Below are positions 1-5,388 of a stretch of DNA of 5,388 bases, in pieces. Made by a program: the position numbers and the translations under genes. Origin of the DNA: Thermotoga sp. 4484_232 (lineage in GTDB: Bacteria; Thermotogota; Thermotogae; Thermotogales; Thermotogaceae). The notes under the pieces were generated by a model that saw only the letters and a list, made by a program, of their open reading frames with translations, had not been told where the DNA came from and ran no database searches. Location of the stretch: assembly GCA_002084985.1 (NCBI GenBank), contig MZGO01000097.1:1-5388 (forward strand), in the 5' to 3' direction. Every line of letters begins with the position of its first letter. The stretch's first letter is position 1.

Positions 1-106
1 GAGCAGCAGGGTTTCCCATGTCCGTTCTAACCCAACCTGGATGCATGGATATGGCGATGATTCTGTACCTTATCAAGTCGTTTACCAGTATTCCCGTAAC
101 CACTTC
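1..106 (-). pseudogene. Short-chain dehydrogenase/reductase (SDR) remnant, N-terminally truncated, running off the left edge
   Basis: Read on the minus strand, positions 97 to 2 encode a stretch ending IISMHPGWVRTDMG-like text (visible core: MHPGWVRTDMGNPAA), preceded by ILVNDLIRYRIIAI. This is the classic segment after the catalytic helix of C-factor/CsgA-like SDRs: a helix ending in ANDL..Y.I, then a strand and the HPGWV.TDMGGP.A loop. An intact SDR needs about 150 more residues on its N-terminal side (Rossmann GxxxGxG, NNAG and YxxxK motifs). That side lies at higher coordinates. The reading frame there loses similarity near position 106, lacks any YxxxK and meets a stop at 290-292, inside the next gene's antisense. 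No credible start codon with a ribosome binding site is present. The gene is therefore a 5'-deleted remnant, unless it is a rearrangement breakpoint. The C-terminal portion, if kept, lies outside the window. The family call is firm; the non-functional state is inferred. Confidence 0.7.
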
Positions 107-149
107 CCCTGTTAGGATCTGCCATAACCGCACAATATTACATCTTTTT

Positions 150-179
150 TTAGAATCGATATCAACTGGTATGTATAAT
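150..179 (+). promoter_or_regulatory. Predicted sigma-70-type promoter for the SRPBCC-permease operon
   Basis: A perfect TATAAT lies at 174-179, with TTAGAA (four of six matches to TTGACA) at 150-155 and an 18-bp spacer. Transcription would begin at about 185-187, exactly where the 24-bp tandem duplication starts, giving a leader of about 60 nt before the TTG start at 247. It is the only strong -10 element upstream of the operon. It is a prediction from consensus only. Confidence 0.5.
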
Positions 180-185
180 AGTTCA

Positions 186-233
186 GAAAAGAGGCCTTTT
201 TCAAAACCCGAAAAGAGGCCTTTTTCAAAACCC
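186..233 (+). repeat. Perfect 24-bp tandem duplication in the operon leader
   Basis: Two identical 24-bp units lie head to tail at 186-209 and 210-233. Each starts GAAAAGAGGCC and ends with five T's and CAAAACCC. The second unit ends one base before the AGGAGGTG ribosome binding site. Because the unit contains the palindrome AGGCCT flanked by A-rich and T-rich runs, the duplication also creates a long hairpin, listed separately. Perfect identity suggests a recent slippage or duplication event, or selection to keep both copies. Confidence 0.95.
188..225 (+). promoter_or_regulatory. Predicted leader-RNA hairpin formed by the two repeat copies
   Basis: Bases 188-201 of the first repeat can pair with 212-225 of the second: about 14 pairs including two G-U wobbles, centred on AGGCC/GGCCU, with a 10-nt loop at 202-211. 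It ends eight bases before the Shine-Dalgarno at 234-241. There is no U-tract after the stem, because the U's lie inside it, so it is not a standard terminator. A role in mRNA stability or translation control is possible but is inference. It may also be a by-product of duplicating a palindromic unit. Confidence 0.35.
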
Positions 234-246
234 AGGAGGTGATTGT

Positions 247-708
247 TTGAAAGTACCGCCAATTGAAGCTGTGGTTCATATACAGGCTCCTATCGAAAGA
301 GTCTGGAAAGTCTTCGTGAATGAGAACGGTTGGGATGGATGGTTCACAGATGGTATGAGAATGGAATTGAAACCTGGTGGAAAGATAAGATTCAGGTGGA
401 TTAGAAAGACTTTTGGAGAAGAAGTAACGGATAATGGTGTAATCGTTTCCCTAAAAGAAAATCAGATCTTTGAGTTCCTGTGGAACGAATTCGAAGATGG
501 TTACAGATCCCATGTGACCATGAATTTTTTTGAATCTTCGATGAACGGAACATGGGTCAGGGTTACAGACGAGGTCATGGTACTGACTCCTAAAGATATG
601 GAGATATTACTCCAATGTGCTGTCGGCTGGGGGGAGATGCTGACACTGGCTAAACTCTGGATAGAGAAGGGGATATTTCTTCTTTCAGATATGGGGTGTT
701 GTGAGTGA
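247..708 (+). CDS. SRPBCC / AHSA1-like (START-fold) domain protein
   Basis: This 153-residue soluble protein is one complete SRPBCC/AHSA1 domain, the helix-grip fold that binds hydrophobic or small ligands in a deep cavity. The N-terminal strand and first helix read VVHIQAPIERVWKVF (residues 9-23), followed by GWDGWFTDG (28-36), where the family often has W..W. The MELKPGGKIRFRW strand pair comes next. The C-terminal helix has the typical GWGEMLT..K.WIEKG (127-142). The start is TTG at 247, because a consensus AGGAGGTGAT (234-243) sits 5 nt upstream. It is the first gene of an operon: its stop overlaps the next gene's GTG in a GTGA arrangement. Being coupled to ABC permeases is unusual for the family. 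A ligand or stress-response role linked to the transported solute is only a guess. The family call is confident; the specific function is unknown. Confidence 0.85.
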   Translation: MKVPPIEAVVHIQAPIERVWKVFVNENGWDGWFTDGMRMELKPGGKIRFRWIRKTFGEEVTDNGVIVSLKENQIFEFLWNEFEDGYRSHVTMNFFESSMNGTWVRVTDEVMVLTPKDMEILLQCAVGWGEMLTLAKLWIEKGIFLLSDMGCCE

Positions 709-1700
709 TACTGAGAAAAGTTATGTCCGTAGTACTGGCTTTCTCCCTATCTTTCCTTATACTCCTTTTTCTCGTCGAAGAGCCTGCAGTATCTCTGAAA
801 TGGATGATCTTCGGCCCTTTCAGTAGATTGAGTAGATTCGTGGAGATGATAGAACAAATAATTCCGTTGATCTTCACAGGTCTTGCTGTATCCATCGTTT
901 TTCAAACGGGTTTGTTCAACATAGGCGCAGAGGGACAATTCTTGGTTGGAGCGATTGGAGCGACAACTGGAGCTTTGTGTTTTCCTCAGATCCCGGTTAT
1001 CCACACTATACTCACCGTTACTTTAGGTGTTATATCCGGAGCTGTATGGGGGGGTATACCCGGTATTCTGAAAGCCAGGTGGAACGCCAGTGAAGTTGTT
1101 TCCTCTCTCATGATGAATTATATAGGTCTTTACTTTTCACTTTTTCTTCTGAAAAAATTTTTCATGGATCATCAAGCGGGATACGTCGTCTCGTATGAGT
1201 TTCCCAAAACAGCCACTCTTCCAAAAATTCTCGGTATAAATTCTGGCATCATACTCGGCCTCATGTTTTCGTTCCTCCTGTGGTTTTTTCTCTGGAAGAC
1301 CCGATATGGTTATGAAATGAGGGTGATAGGTAAGAACAGAATGTTTGCGATGTATAGCGGTATCAGAGTGAGAAAATACATGTTCTGGATACAGGTCTTA
1401 AGTGGTGCAGTGGCTGGTACGGCGGGAGCAGTTGAGGTCATGGGAACTTATGGCCGGTTCTTATGGCAGGAGATGCCCGGATATGGGTTTGGGGGAATCG
1501 CCGTTTCGATCCTGGCTTCCAACAACCCTATATGGATTCCAATTTCCGCTTCAATAATAGGGTTTCTGAAGGCAGGAACTATGATAATGGCCAGGAAAAC
1601 TGGTGCACCTTCTGAAACGATATTCATACTCCAGTCTATGGTTATAGCACTTCTATCATCACGTATCGAATTTGGAAGGGTGAAAAGATGGTTATCATAA
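705..1700 (+). CDS. ABC transporter permease, BmpA/Nup type (nucleoside or related solute), first subunit
   Basis: This 331-residue polytopic inner-membrane protein has about eight to ten hydrophobic segments. It belongs to the BPD_transp_2 family (RbsC-like; closest known type YufP/NupP partners of BmpA lipoproteins). Hallmarks are FNIGAEGQ (71-78), RWNASEVVSSLMMNYI (125-140), a cytoplasmic coupling loop RVIGKNRMFAMYSGIRV, then the SGAVAGTAGAVEVMG helix and a GYGFGGIAVSILASNNP motif, all as expected and in order. Length is close to the usual 330-360. The GTG start at 705 overlaps the upstream stop (GTGA), with a G-rich ribosome binding site around 693-698. Its 3' end overlaps the second permease by 13 bp. 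Members import purine nucleosides, and relatives carry other small solutes; the substrate here cannot be told. It looks intact, but its partner permease is broken and no ATPase or binding protein is present, so it is probably non-functional unless complemented from elsewhere. Confidence 0.85.
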   Translation: MILRKVMSVVLAFSLSFLILLFLVEEPAVSLKWMIFGPFSRLSRFVEMIEQIIPLIFTGLAVSIVFQTGLFNIGAEGQFLVGAIGATTGALCFPQIPVIHTILTVTLGVISGAVWGGIPGILKARWNASEVVSSLMMNYIGLYFSLFLLKKFFMDHQAGYVVSYEFPKTATLPKILGINSGIILGLMFSFLLWFFLWKTRYGYEMRVIGKNRMFAMYSGIRVRKYMFWIQVLSGAVAGTAGAVEVMGTYGRFLWQEMPGYGFGGIAVSILASNNPIWIPISASIIGFLKAGTMIMARKTGAPSETIFILQSMVIALLSSRIEFGRVKRWLS

Positions 1701-2516
1701 CAAGACCCGATTTCTTCTACCTCGCACTCAGATCCAGCACCTCTCTTTTTTTCGCCGTTCTGGCTGTTTACGTGTGTGACGTTTCTGGTATCGTCAACAT
1801 AGCTGTTGAGGGCATGATGCTCATGTCCGCTTTTTGGGGTATGGCGGTTAGTACGTGGACGAAAAGCGCTTTTCTAGGAGTTTTAGGAGGGATTTTCTCC
1901 TCTATTATGCTTTCTATTCTTTTTGCCGTACTGTACCTGAAATTGAAAGCAAATCCTATCATGATAGGCCTGTCTATAAACCTCTTCTCTGCTGGTTTCA
2001 CCGTATTGCTTTTGAACGCTTTTGCTGGAAGTAAAGGAACATCGATTTCCATGAAAAGCAGGGTACTACCGAATCTGGATATACCGGTACTTAAAAATAT
2101 CCCGGTATTTGGTGGAGAAGACGAAGTGGGGTCTAAGGATGAGAGCTGTTGGAGAATCTGAAGAAATGGCAAGGAACCTGGGAGTGGATGTGGAAAAGGT
2201 CAAAACCTTTGCTATACTTCTCAGCGGTTTACTATCAGCACTCGGAGGAGTCTTTCTATCCATGGGTTACGTTTCATGGTTTTCCAAGAACATGACGGGG
2301 GGAAGAGGTTTCATTGCTCTCGCCATTCAAGCTTTTGGAGGAAGGTTAATTTACCTTTCCTCCCTGATGGCGTTTCTCTTTGGGATGATGGAGATACTGA
2401 GCTACAACCTCCAGGTTTTTGGTTTTTCGGTCGAAGCGGTTAAAATGATCCCATTTGTCCTCACGATGCTCTTACTCGTGATTTTCTCGAAATTCAAAAA
2501 TCAAAAATCCTTGTAA
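1688..2516 (+). pseudogene. ABC transporter permease, BmpA/Nup type, second subunit (YufQ/NupQ-like), frameshifted with internal deletion
   Basis: Two adjacent frames together make one permease. The first (ATG 1688, with GGAAGGGTGA upstream) gives the N-terminal half: SGIVNIAVEGMML (33-45), NPIMIGLSINLFSAGFTVLLL, and a DIPVLKNIPVFGG segment ending at about 2116. It then runs out of frame into a stop at 2159-2161. The second frame resumes the family at about 2109-2118 with EKTKWGLRMRAVGESEEMA, then LLSGLLSALGGVFLS and MTGGRGFIALAIQAFGG, and ends at the TAA at 2514-2516. In intact relatives, roughly 20-30 residues holding a membrane helix separate the IPV.G motif from the TkxGLRxRAVGE coupling loop. 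Here they are absent, so this is a deletion plus a frame change rather than a single-base sequencing error. The fragment order and remaining motifs are normal. Ribosomal frameshifting would not restore the missing helix. The gene overlaps the preceding permease by 13 bp (coupled translation) and the convergent rubrerythrin by 16 bp. Confidence 0.85.
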
Positions 2517-3004
2517 GCACTCTTGGGAGCTCCACAAACGGGACACTTTTCAGGAGGTTCACCCATCACGGTGTGTCCACAAACAGGACAGATATATATC
2601 TTATCCTCTGAATAATCTTTTCCTTCCTCGACCATCTCTTTCGCCTTTTTGTACATCTCCGCATGAATCTTCTCAGCTTCCCAAGCATAGTGTGTACTTC
2701 TCTCGGCTCCTTTCTCCCCCTGGAACTTCGCGGTGTTGTTGAAAACAGGATACATCTCTTCTGCCTCGTAAATTTCACCGTCTATTCCCTGCTGGATGTT
2801 CTCGAGAGTATCCTTTATCATACCAAGTTCTCTGAAATGATTTCTGGCATGAACGTATTCAGCATAAGATATCGCCCTGAACAACCTTGCCAGGTTTTTG
2901 AAACCTTTCTTTTCTGCTTCTTCTGCGAATATTAAGTATTTCACATGAGCCATGCTCTCACCCGCGAAAGCTTCCTTAAGAGCTTTCTCCGTCATTTCTT
3001 TCAT
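2501..3004 (-). CDS. Rubrerythrin family protein (di-iron peroxidase with C-terminal rubredoxin domain)
   Basis: This is a cytoplasmic peroxide-reducing enzyme of anaerobes: a four-helix ferritin-like di-iron domain takes electrons through a rubredoxin-like FeS4 centre and reduces H2O2 to water. With ATG 3004 as start the protein has 167 residues. Visible ligands are the GES motif (E16), AEYVH (E49, H52), the YEAEEMYP region (glutamates 80-83), and WEAEKIH (E111, H114). The rubredoxin tail is CPVCGH (C139, C142) and CPVCGAP (C154, C157). Domain order and length match classical rubrerythrin, and no ligand is missing. An upstream GTG (3010) is in frame but abuts the GGAGGT (3011-3016), whereas the ATG at 3004 has a proper 6-nt spacing, so ATG is preferred. 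The gene is transcribed alone toward the left and is divergent from glnA. A predicted promoter with an operator-like repeat lies just upstream. Confidence 0.93.
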   Translation of the reverse strand: MKEMTEKALKEAFAGESMAHVKYLIFAEEAEKKGFKNLARLFRAISYAEYVHARNHFRELGMIKDTLENIQQGIDGEIYEAEEMYPVFNNTAKFQGEKGAERSTHYAWEAEKIHAEMYKKAKEMVEEGKDYSEDKIYICPVCGHTVMGEPPEKCPVCGAPKSAYKDF

Positions 3005-3036
3005 ATTCACACCTCCAAATTTGTGATTTCATTAAC

Positions 3037-3066
3037 ATTCTATCATATATGAAATAATGATTTCAA
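3037..3066 (-). promoter_or_regulatory. Predicted promoter of the rubrerythrin gene
   Basis: On the minus strand TTGAAA (-35, 3066-3061) and TAGAAT (-10, 3042-3037) are separated by 18 bp. Each matches consensus at five of six bases. Transcription would begin near 3030, giving a leader of about 25 nt with the GGAGGT site. The surrounding DNA is strongly A+T rich. Confidence 0.55.
3050..3065. promoter_or_regulatory. Candidate operator: 16-bp inverted repeat in the rubrerythrin promoter
   Basis: TGAAAT-AATG-ATTTCA is a perfect 6+6 inverted repeat sitting between the -10 and -35 and covering most of the -35. A further copy of the half-site, TGATTTCA, lies at 3024-3031 just downstream of the -10. 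Centred on G3059, the 15 bases 3052-3066 share ten of fourteen fixed positions with the Bacillus PerR box TTATAATNATTATAA, including the AATNATT core. PerR controls rubrerythrins in several anaerobes, so the placement fits repression relieved by peroxide. In A+T-rich DNA such matches also arise by chance. Confidence 0.35.
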
Positions 3067-3257
3067 TATAGAAAAAATATCAGAAGTTAGACTCATAAAC
3101 ATTCTCGTTCAATTCCTTGTGCTTTGAAGACAGAGGAGGCTATTAATAGTTCTGAATCGATTTTTTCAGGAAAATCTTCAGATCACTCTCATAAAACTTC
3201 ATTCTTTCGATAAACACATGAAAAGAAACGATGATAGCATCCTAAAAAAGCGTTTCA
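3067..3257 (+). other. Upstream region of glnA, no convincing element
   Basis: This is the plus-strand part of the divergent spacer. I see no good TTGACA/TATAAT pair, no GlnR/TnrA-type TGTNA-N7-TNACA site and no terminator-like hairpin. An AGGAGG at 3144-3149 is not followed by a usable start codon. The closest -35-like hexamer is TTGAAG at 3134-3139, but it has no matching -10 at normal distance. A weak AT stem (GATTTT ... AAAATC, 3169-3187 region) has no clear role. glnA transcription signals are thus unrecognised or atypical. Confidence 0.4.
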
Positions 3258-3269
3258 GGGGGGAATGAC

Positions 3270-4589
3270 ATGACCGTTGAAGAAGTTCTGAAAAAGGTGG
3301 AAGAAGAGGGAATAAAATTCATAAGACTCCAGTTCACAGACATAAATGGAACTATAAAGAACGTTGAGATACCTTCTGGAGAGTTGGAAACGGCCTTTGA
3401 TAAAGGTATCATGTTTGACGGCTCATCCATCGAAGGTTTTGTAAGGATAGAAGAATCCGATATGTACTTGAAACCTGATCCGGACACTTTCGCTGTACTT
3501 CCATGGACGAGTGAAAATATAAAGAGCGCAAGACTCATATGTGATGTCTACACACCTGATGGTAAGCCCTTCGAAGGCGATCCAAGATACAGACTCAAGG
3601 TTGTGAAGAAAAAGGCAGAAAAAATGGGATTCTCTGTTTTTGCAGGACCAGAACTCGAGTTTTTCATAATCCCAGCGGACGATGAGGGGAAACCCATTCT
3701 GAGATTCCTTGACAGTGGTAGCTACTTTGATCTGCTACCTCTCAGCAAAGCTGAAGAGCTGAGAAGAGACACCGCAGTGGTTTTGAGAAAGATGGGGATA
3801 CTGGTTGAAGCCGCACACCACGAGGTTGCACCCTCACAGCATGAGGTCGATTTCAAGTATTCCGATATTCTGAAAACGGCGGACAACACTCAGACTGTGA
3901 AACTTGTCATAAAGACGATGGCCATATTCCATGGTTTTCATGCGACGTTCATGCCAAAACCATTCTTCGGTGTAAACGGATCCGGTATGCACGTTCATAT
4001 GAGCCTGTTTAAAGATGGTAAGAACGCCTTTTACGATCCGAACGATCCTTTAGGTCTTTCCGACACTTTGAGAAAATTCGTGGGAGGTCTTATAAAGCAT
4101 GCAAGGGCTATAACCGCAATAACGAATCCGACCATAAACAGTTACAAGAGGTTGGTACCAGGTTACGAGGCACCCGTGAACATAGCCTGGTCTGTGGGTA
4201 ACAGGAGCGCTATGATAAGGGTTCCGAAGGCAAGGGGAGAGAAAACGAGGATAGAGTACAGAGCTCCCGATCCGTCATGCAACATATACCTGGCATTTGC
4301 AGTGATGGTATCCGCTGGCCTTCATGGTGTGGAAGAAGGAATTGAACCCCCTCCACCTGTTGGAGAGAACATATACAGGATGCCGGCAGAAAGGAAAAAG
4401 GAATTGAAGATAATGCCACTTCCTGGAAGTTTGAAGGAAGCCATTGAAGAGATGAAAAGAGATCCTCTCATAAAGGAAGTTTTAGGGGATCATATATATG
4501 AAAAGTTCCTTGAGACGAAGGAAAGGGAGTGGAGAGAATTCACGGTACACGTTACAGACTGGGAATTGAAAAAATATATATACTTGTGA
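3270..4589 (+). CDS. glnA: Glutamine synthetase, type I-alpha
   Basis: It makes glutamine from glutamate, ammonia and ATP in the cytosol, as a dodecamer, and is the main ammonium assimilation enzyme. The 439 residues show the beta-grasp domain (about 1-95) with GIMFDGSSIEGFVRIEESDM, then the catalytic domain. Metal and substrate motifs are GPELEFF (E128, E130), EAAHHEVAPSQHEVDF (E185, E192), NGSGMHVHMSLF (H241), NPTINSYKRLVPGYEAPVN (R294, flap E300), GNRS (R312) and RIEYRAPD (E329, R331). All are present. The length and the absence of the roughly 25-residue insertion and of a NLYDLP adenylylation loop (here NIYRMPAERK) place it in the I-alpha group. That group is controlled by glutamine feedback rather than by adenylylation. 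R59, in GFVRIEE, matches the Bacillus Arg62 that mediates feedback inhibition. The ATG follows GGGGGG (3258-3263) by 6 nt. The following gene overlaps its stop. Confidence 0.97.
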   Translation: MTVEEVLKKVEEEGIKFIRLQFTDINGTIKNVEIPSGELETAFDKGIMFDGSSIEGFVRIEESDMYLKPDPDTFAVLPWTSENIKSARLICDVYTPDGKPFEGDPRYRLKVVKKKAEKMGFSVFAGPELEFFIIPADDEGKPILRFLDSGSYFDLLPLSKAEELRRDTAVVLRKMGILVEAAHHEVAPSQHEVDFKYSDILKTADNTQTVKLVIKTMAIFHGFHATFMPKPFFGVNGSGMHVHMSLFKDGKNAFYDPNDPLGLSDTLRKFVGGLIKHARAITAITNPTINSYKRLVPGYEAPVNIAWSVGNRSAMIRVPKARGEKTRIEYRAPDPSCNIYLAFAVMVSAGLHGVEEGIEPPPPVGENIYRMPAERKKELKIMPLPGSLKEAIEEMKRDPLIKEVLGDHIYEKFLETKEREWREFTVHVTDWELKKYIYL

Positions 4590-5388
4590 TTCTGATTCCC
4601 ATTTCCCTTTTTTCCACAAGTCTTGAGAAAACAGGTGTCGTTCACCTCGATTGTTCTCCTCTCAGGGGGACCTACGGTGAGGGTCATATAACCCTTGTTG
4701 ATTCCCTCTCCAGAAAAGTCGTTCTGGTTGATGTGGATAAGAAACAGGTGGTTCTCACACTTGAAGATTTCCTCTATCCCGTATGGGCTCTTTTCCATGC
4801 GAACAAAATCTACGTGACGGACCTCTTCACAGGTGAATTTTTGGAGTTCGATCTTTTGGGTAGAAAAAGAAGGAGTATATACCTGGGGAACGATCCAAGT
4901 GTCTTCGTTTACAGTAAGGGGAAATTCTACATTTCTCTATTTTCGAACGGCACGCTGATCGCATTGGATGAGAGAAATTTCAGAATTGTGGAGCGTTATA
5001 GAATCGGGATCCCTTCATCTTATTTCTACATAAGAGATGATGAGATAATCTACATGTGTTATTGGAGAAAAAGAAACGATCCGGCAGTTATCAGAATAAA
5101 AGGAAGGCAGATGAAAAAGATCTACCTCGATCTTGAAAGACCTCTCAGATACATAGAGGGTGCAACTGGAGAGTACTTTCTGGATTATAAGAATGGAAAG
5201 CTAGTTAAGCTGGTGAGAGGTGAAGTTGTTTGGAATGTTAACCTGCCGGATCTTTCGTACAGTCTCTCCTTCTTTGGAAAGGATCTTGCAGTTTCCAGCC
5301 TCGTTGAACCCGTTGTGAGCGTTGTCGACAGGAATGGAAAAGTGAAAAAACTCAAAGTTCCACACCCCGTTTTGGACTTAAAAGAAAT
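4586..5388 (+). CDS. Probable exported beta-propeller-like protein, function unknown, incomplete at the right edge
   Basis: The frame stays open to the window end, giving at least 267 residues. The N-terminus is hydrophobic (VILIPISLFSTS), like a signal peptide, and is followed by repeated strand-rich units resembling NHL/YVTN-type propeller blades: KIYVTDLFTGEFLEFDLLGR, then GKFYISLFSNGTLIALDERN, then DDEIIYMCYW. No catalytic motif is visible. Two starts are possible. GTG at 4586 overlaps the glnA stop as GTGA but has no ribosome binding site and clips the hydrophobic stretch. GTG at 4529 has AAGGA 7 nt upstream and yields a longer basic leader before IEKIYILVILIPISLF, a better signal peptide, at the cost of a 61-bp overlap with glnA. 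Either way it is coupled to glnA, perhaps only for expression. Coding is well supported by uniform codon use; export and fold are inference. Confidence 0.75.
   Translation, partial: MILIPISLFSTSLEKTGVVHLDCSPLRGTYGEGHITLVDSLSRKVVLVDVDKKQVVLTLEDFLYPVWALFHANKIYVTDLFTGEFLEFDLLGRKRRSIYLGNDPSVFVYSKGKFYISLFSNGTLIALDERNFRIVERYRIGIPSSYFYIRDDEIIYMCYWRKRNDPAVIRIKGRQMKKIYLDLERPLRYIEGATGEYFLDYKNGKLVKLVRGEVVWNVNLPDLSYSLSFFGKDLAVSSLVEPVVSVVDRNGKVKKLKVPHPVLDLKE

Noticed and set aside
195..225. Leader hairpin as an intrinsic terminator
   Set aside because: The U's are part of the stem and the sequence after it (CAAAACCC) is not a U-tract.
18..242. Plus-strand 74-codon reading frame ending in a repeated EKRPFSKP segment
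   Set aside because: It runs antisense to the SDR remnant, has no ribosome binding site, and its repetitive end is only the translated 24-bp duplication, which is a multiple of three and so keeps the frame open.
1768..2172. Minus-strand 134-codon reading frame opposite the second permease
   Set aside because: It is a shadow of the permease coding strand, with no family motif or ribosome binding site.
2109..2516. Separate small permease gene starting at TTG 2109
   Set aside because: There is no ribosome binding site, and the protein is the C-terminal half of a known permease type. It is better explained as the second piece of the broken gene.
2524..2534. GGAGCTCC palindrome as a terminator for the permease operon
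   Set aside because: It is short, has no loop or following T-run, and lies inside the rubrerythrin coding sequence.
3005..3010. GTG at 3010 as the rubrerythrin start
   Set aside because: It directly abuts the GGAGGT site with no spacing, while the in-frame ATG at 3004 has a normal 6-nt gap.
3144..3158. AGGAGG as a ribosome binding site for a small leader peptide before glnA
   Set aside because: No ATG, GTG or TTG follows at workable distance.
4490..4798. Minus-strand 102-codon reading frame across the glnA end
   Set aside because: It is antisense to two well-supported coding regions, and the translation resembles no family.

Overview
The window reads as chromosomal DNA of a thermophilic Thermotoga-type bacterium. 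The inference rests on a short 439-residue glutamine synthetase of type I-alpha, a rubrerythrin of the anaerobe type, heavy use of AGA/AGG and ATA codons, strong GGAGG-type ribosome binding sites, GTG/TTG starts, and tightly overlapping genes. The genus is inferred from sequence character alone and has not been checked by a search.

Layout, left to right. Positions 1-106 hold a minus-strand remnant of a short-chain dehydrogenase (SDR) that has lost its N-terminal part. A sigma-70-like promoter follows (150-179), then a perfect 24-bp tandem duplication (186-233) that fills the predicted 5' leader and abuts a consensus Shine-Dalgarno. Next is a three-gene overlapping plus-strand operon (247-2516): an SRPBCC/AHSA1-like protein, an intact BmpA/Nup-type ABC permease, and a second permease of the same system. 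The second permease is broken by a frame change, and a piece of the protein is missing at the break. No ATPase or binding-protein gene accompanies the pair. The 5' part (SDR remnant, tandem duplication, broken permease) looks like a locus in decay or rearrangement.

Positions 2501-3004 (minus) encode a rubrerythrin whose 3' end overlaps the broken permease by 16 bp. Its promoter (3037-3066) carries a 16-bp inverted repeat that resembles a PerR/Fur-type operator. Glutamine synthetase (glnA, 3270-4589, plus) diverges from it across a spacer of about 265 bp, in which I find no convincing glnA promoter.

A gene for a probable exported beta-propeller-like protein starts at the glnA stop codon, is probably translationally coupled to it, and runs off the right edge.

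Functionally, the right half is nitrogen assimilation plus peroxide defence in an anaerobe. The left half is a probably non-functional uptake system for nucleosides or similar small solutes, headed by a ligand-binding-fold protein of unknown role. I see no CRISPR array, tRNA, rRNA, insertion sequence, or clearly new multi-gene system. The most interesting material is the decayed left part and the possible rubrerythrin operator.
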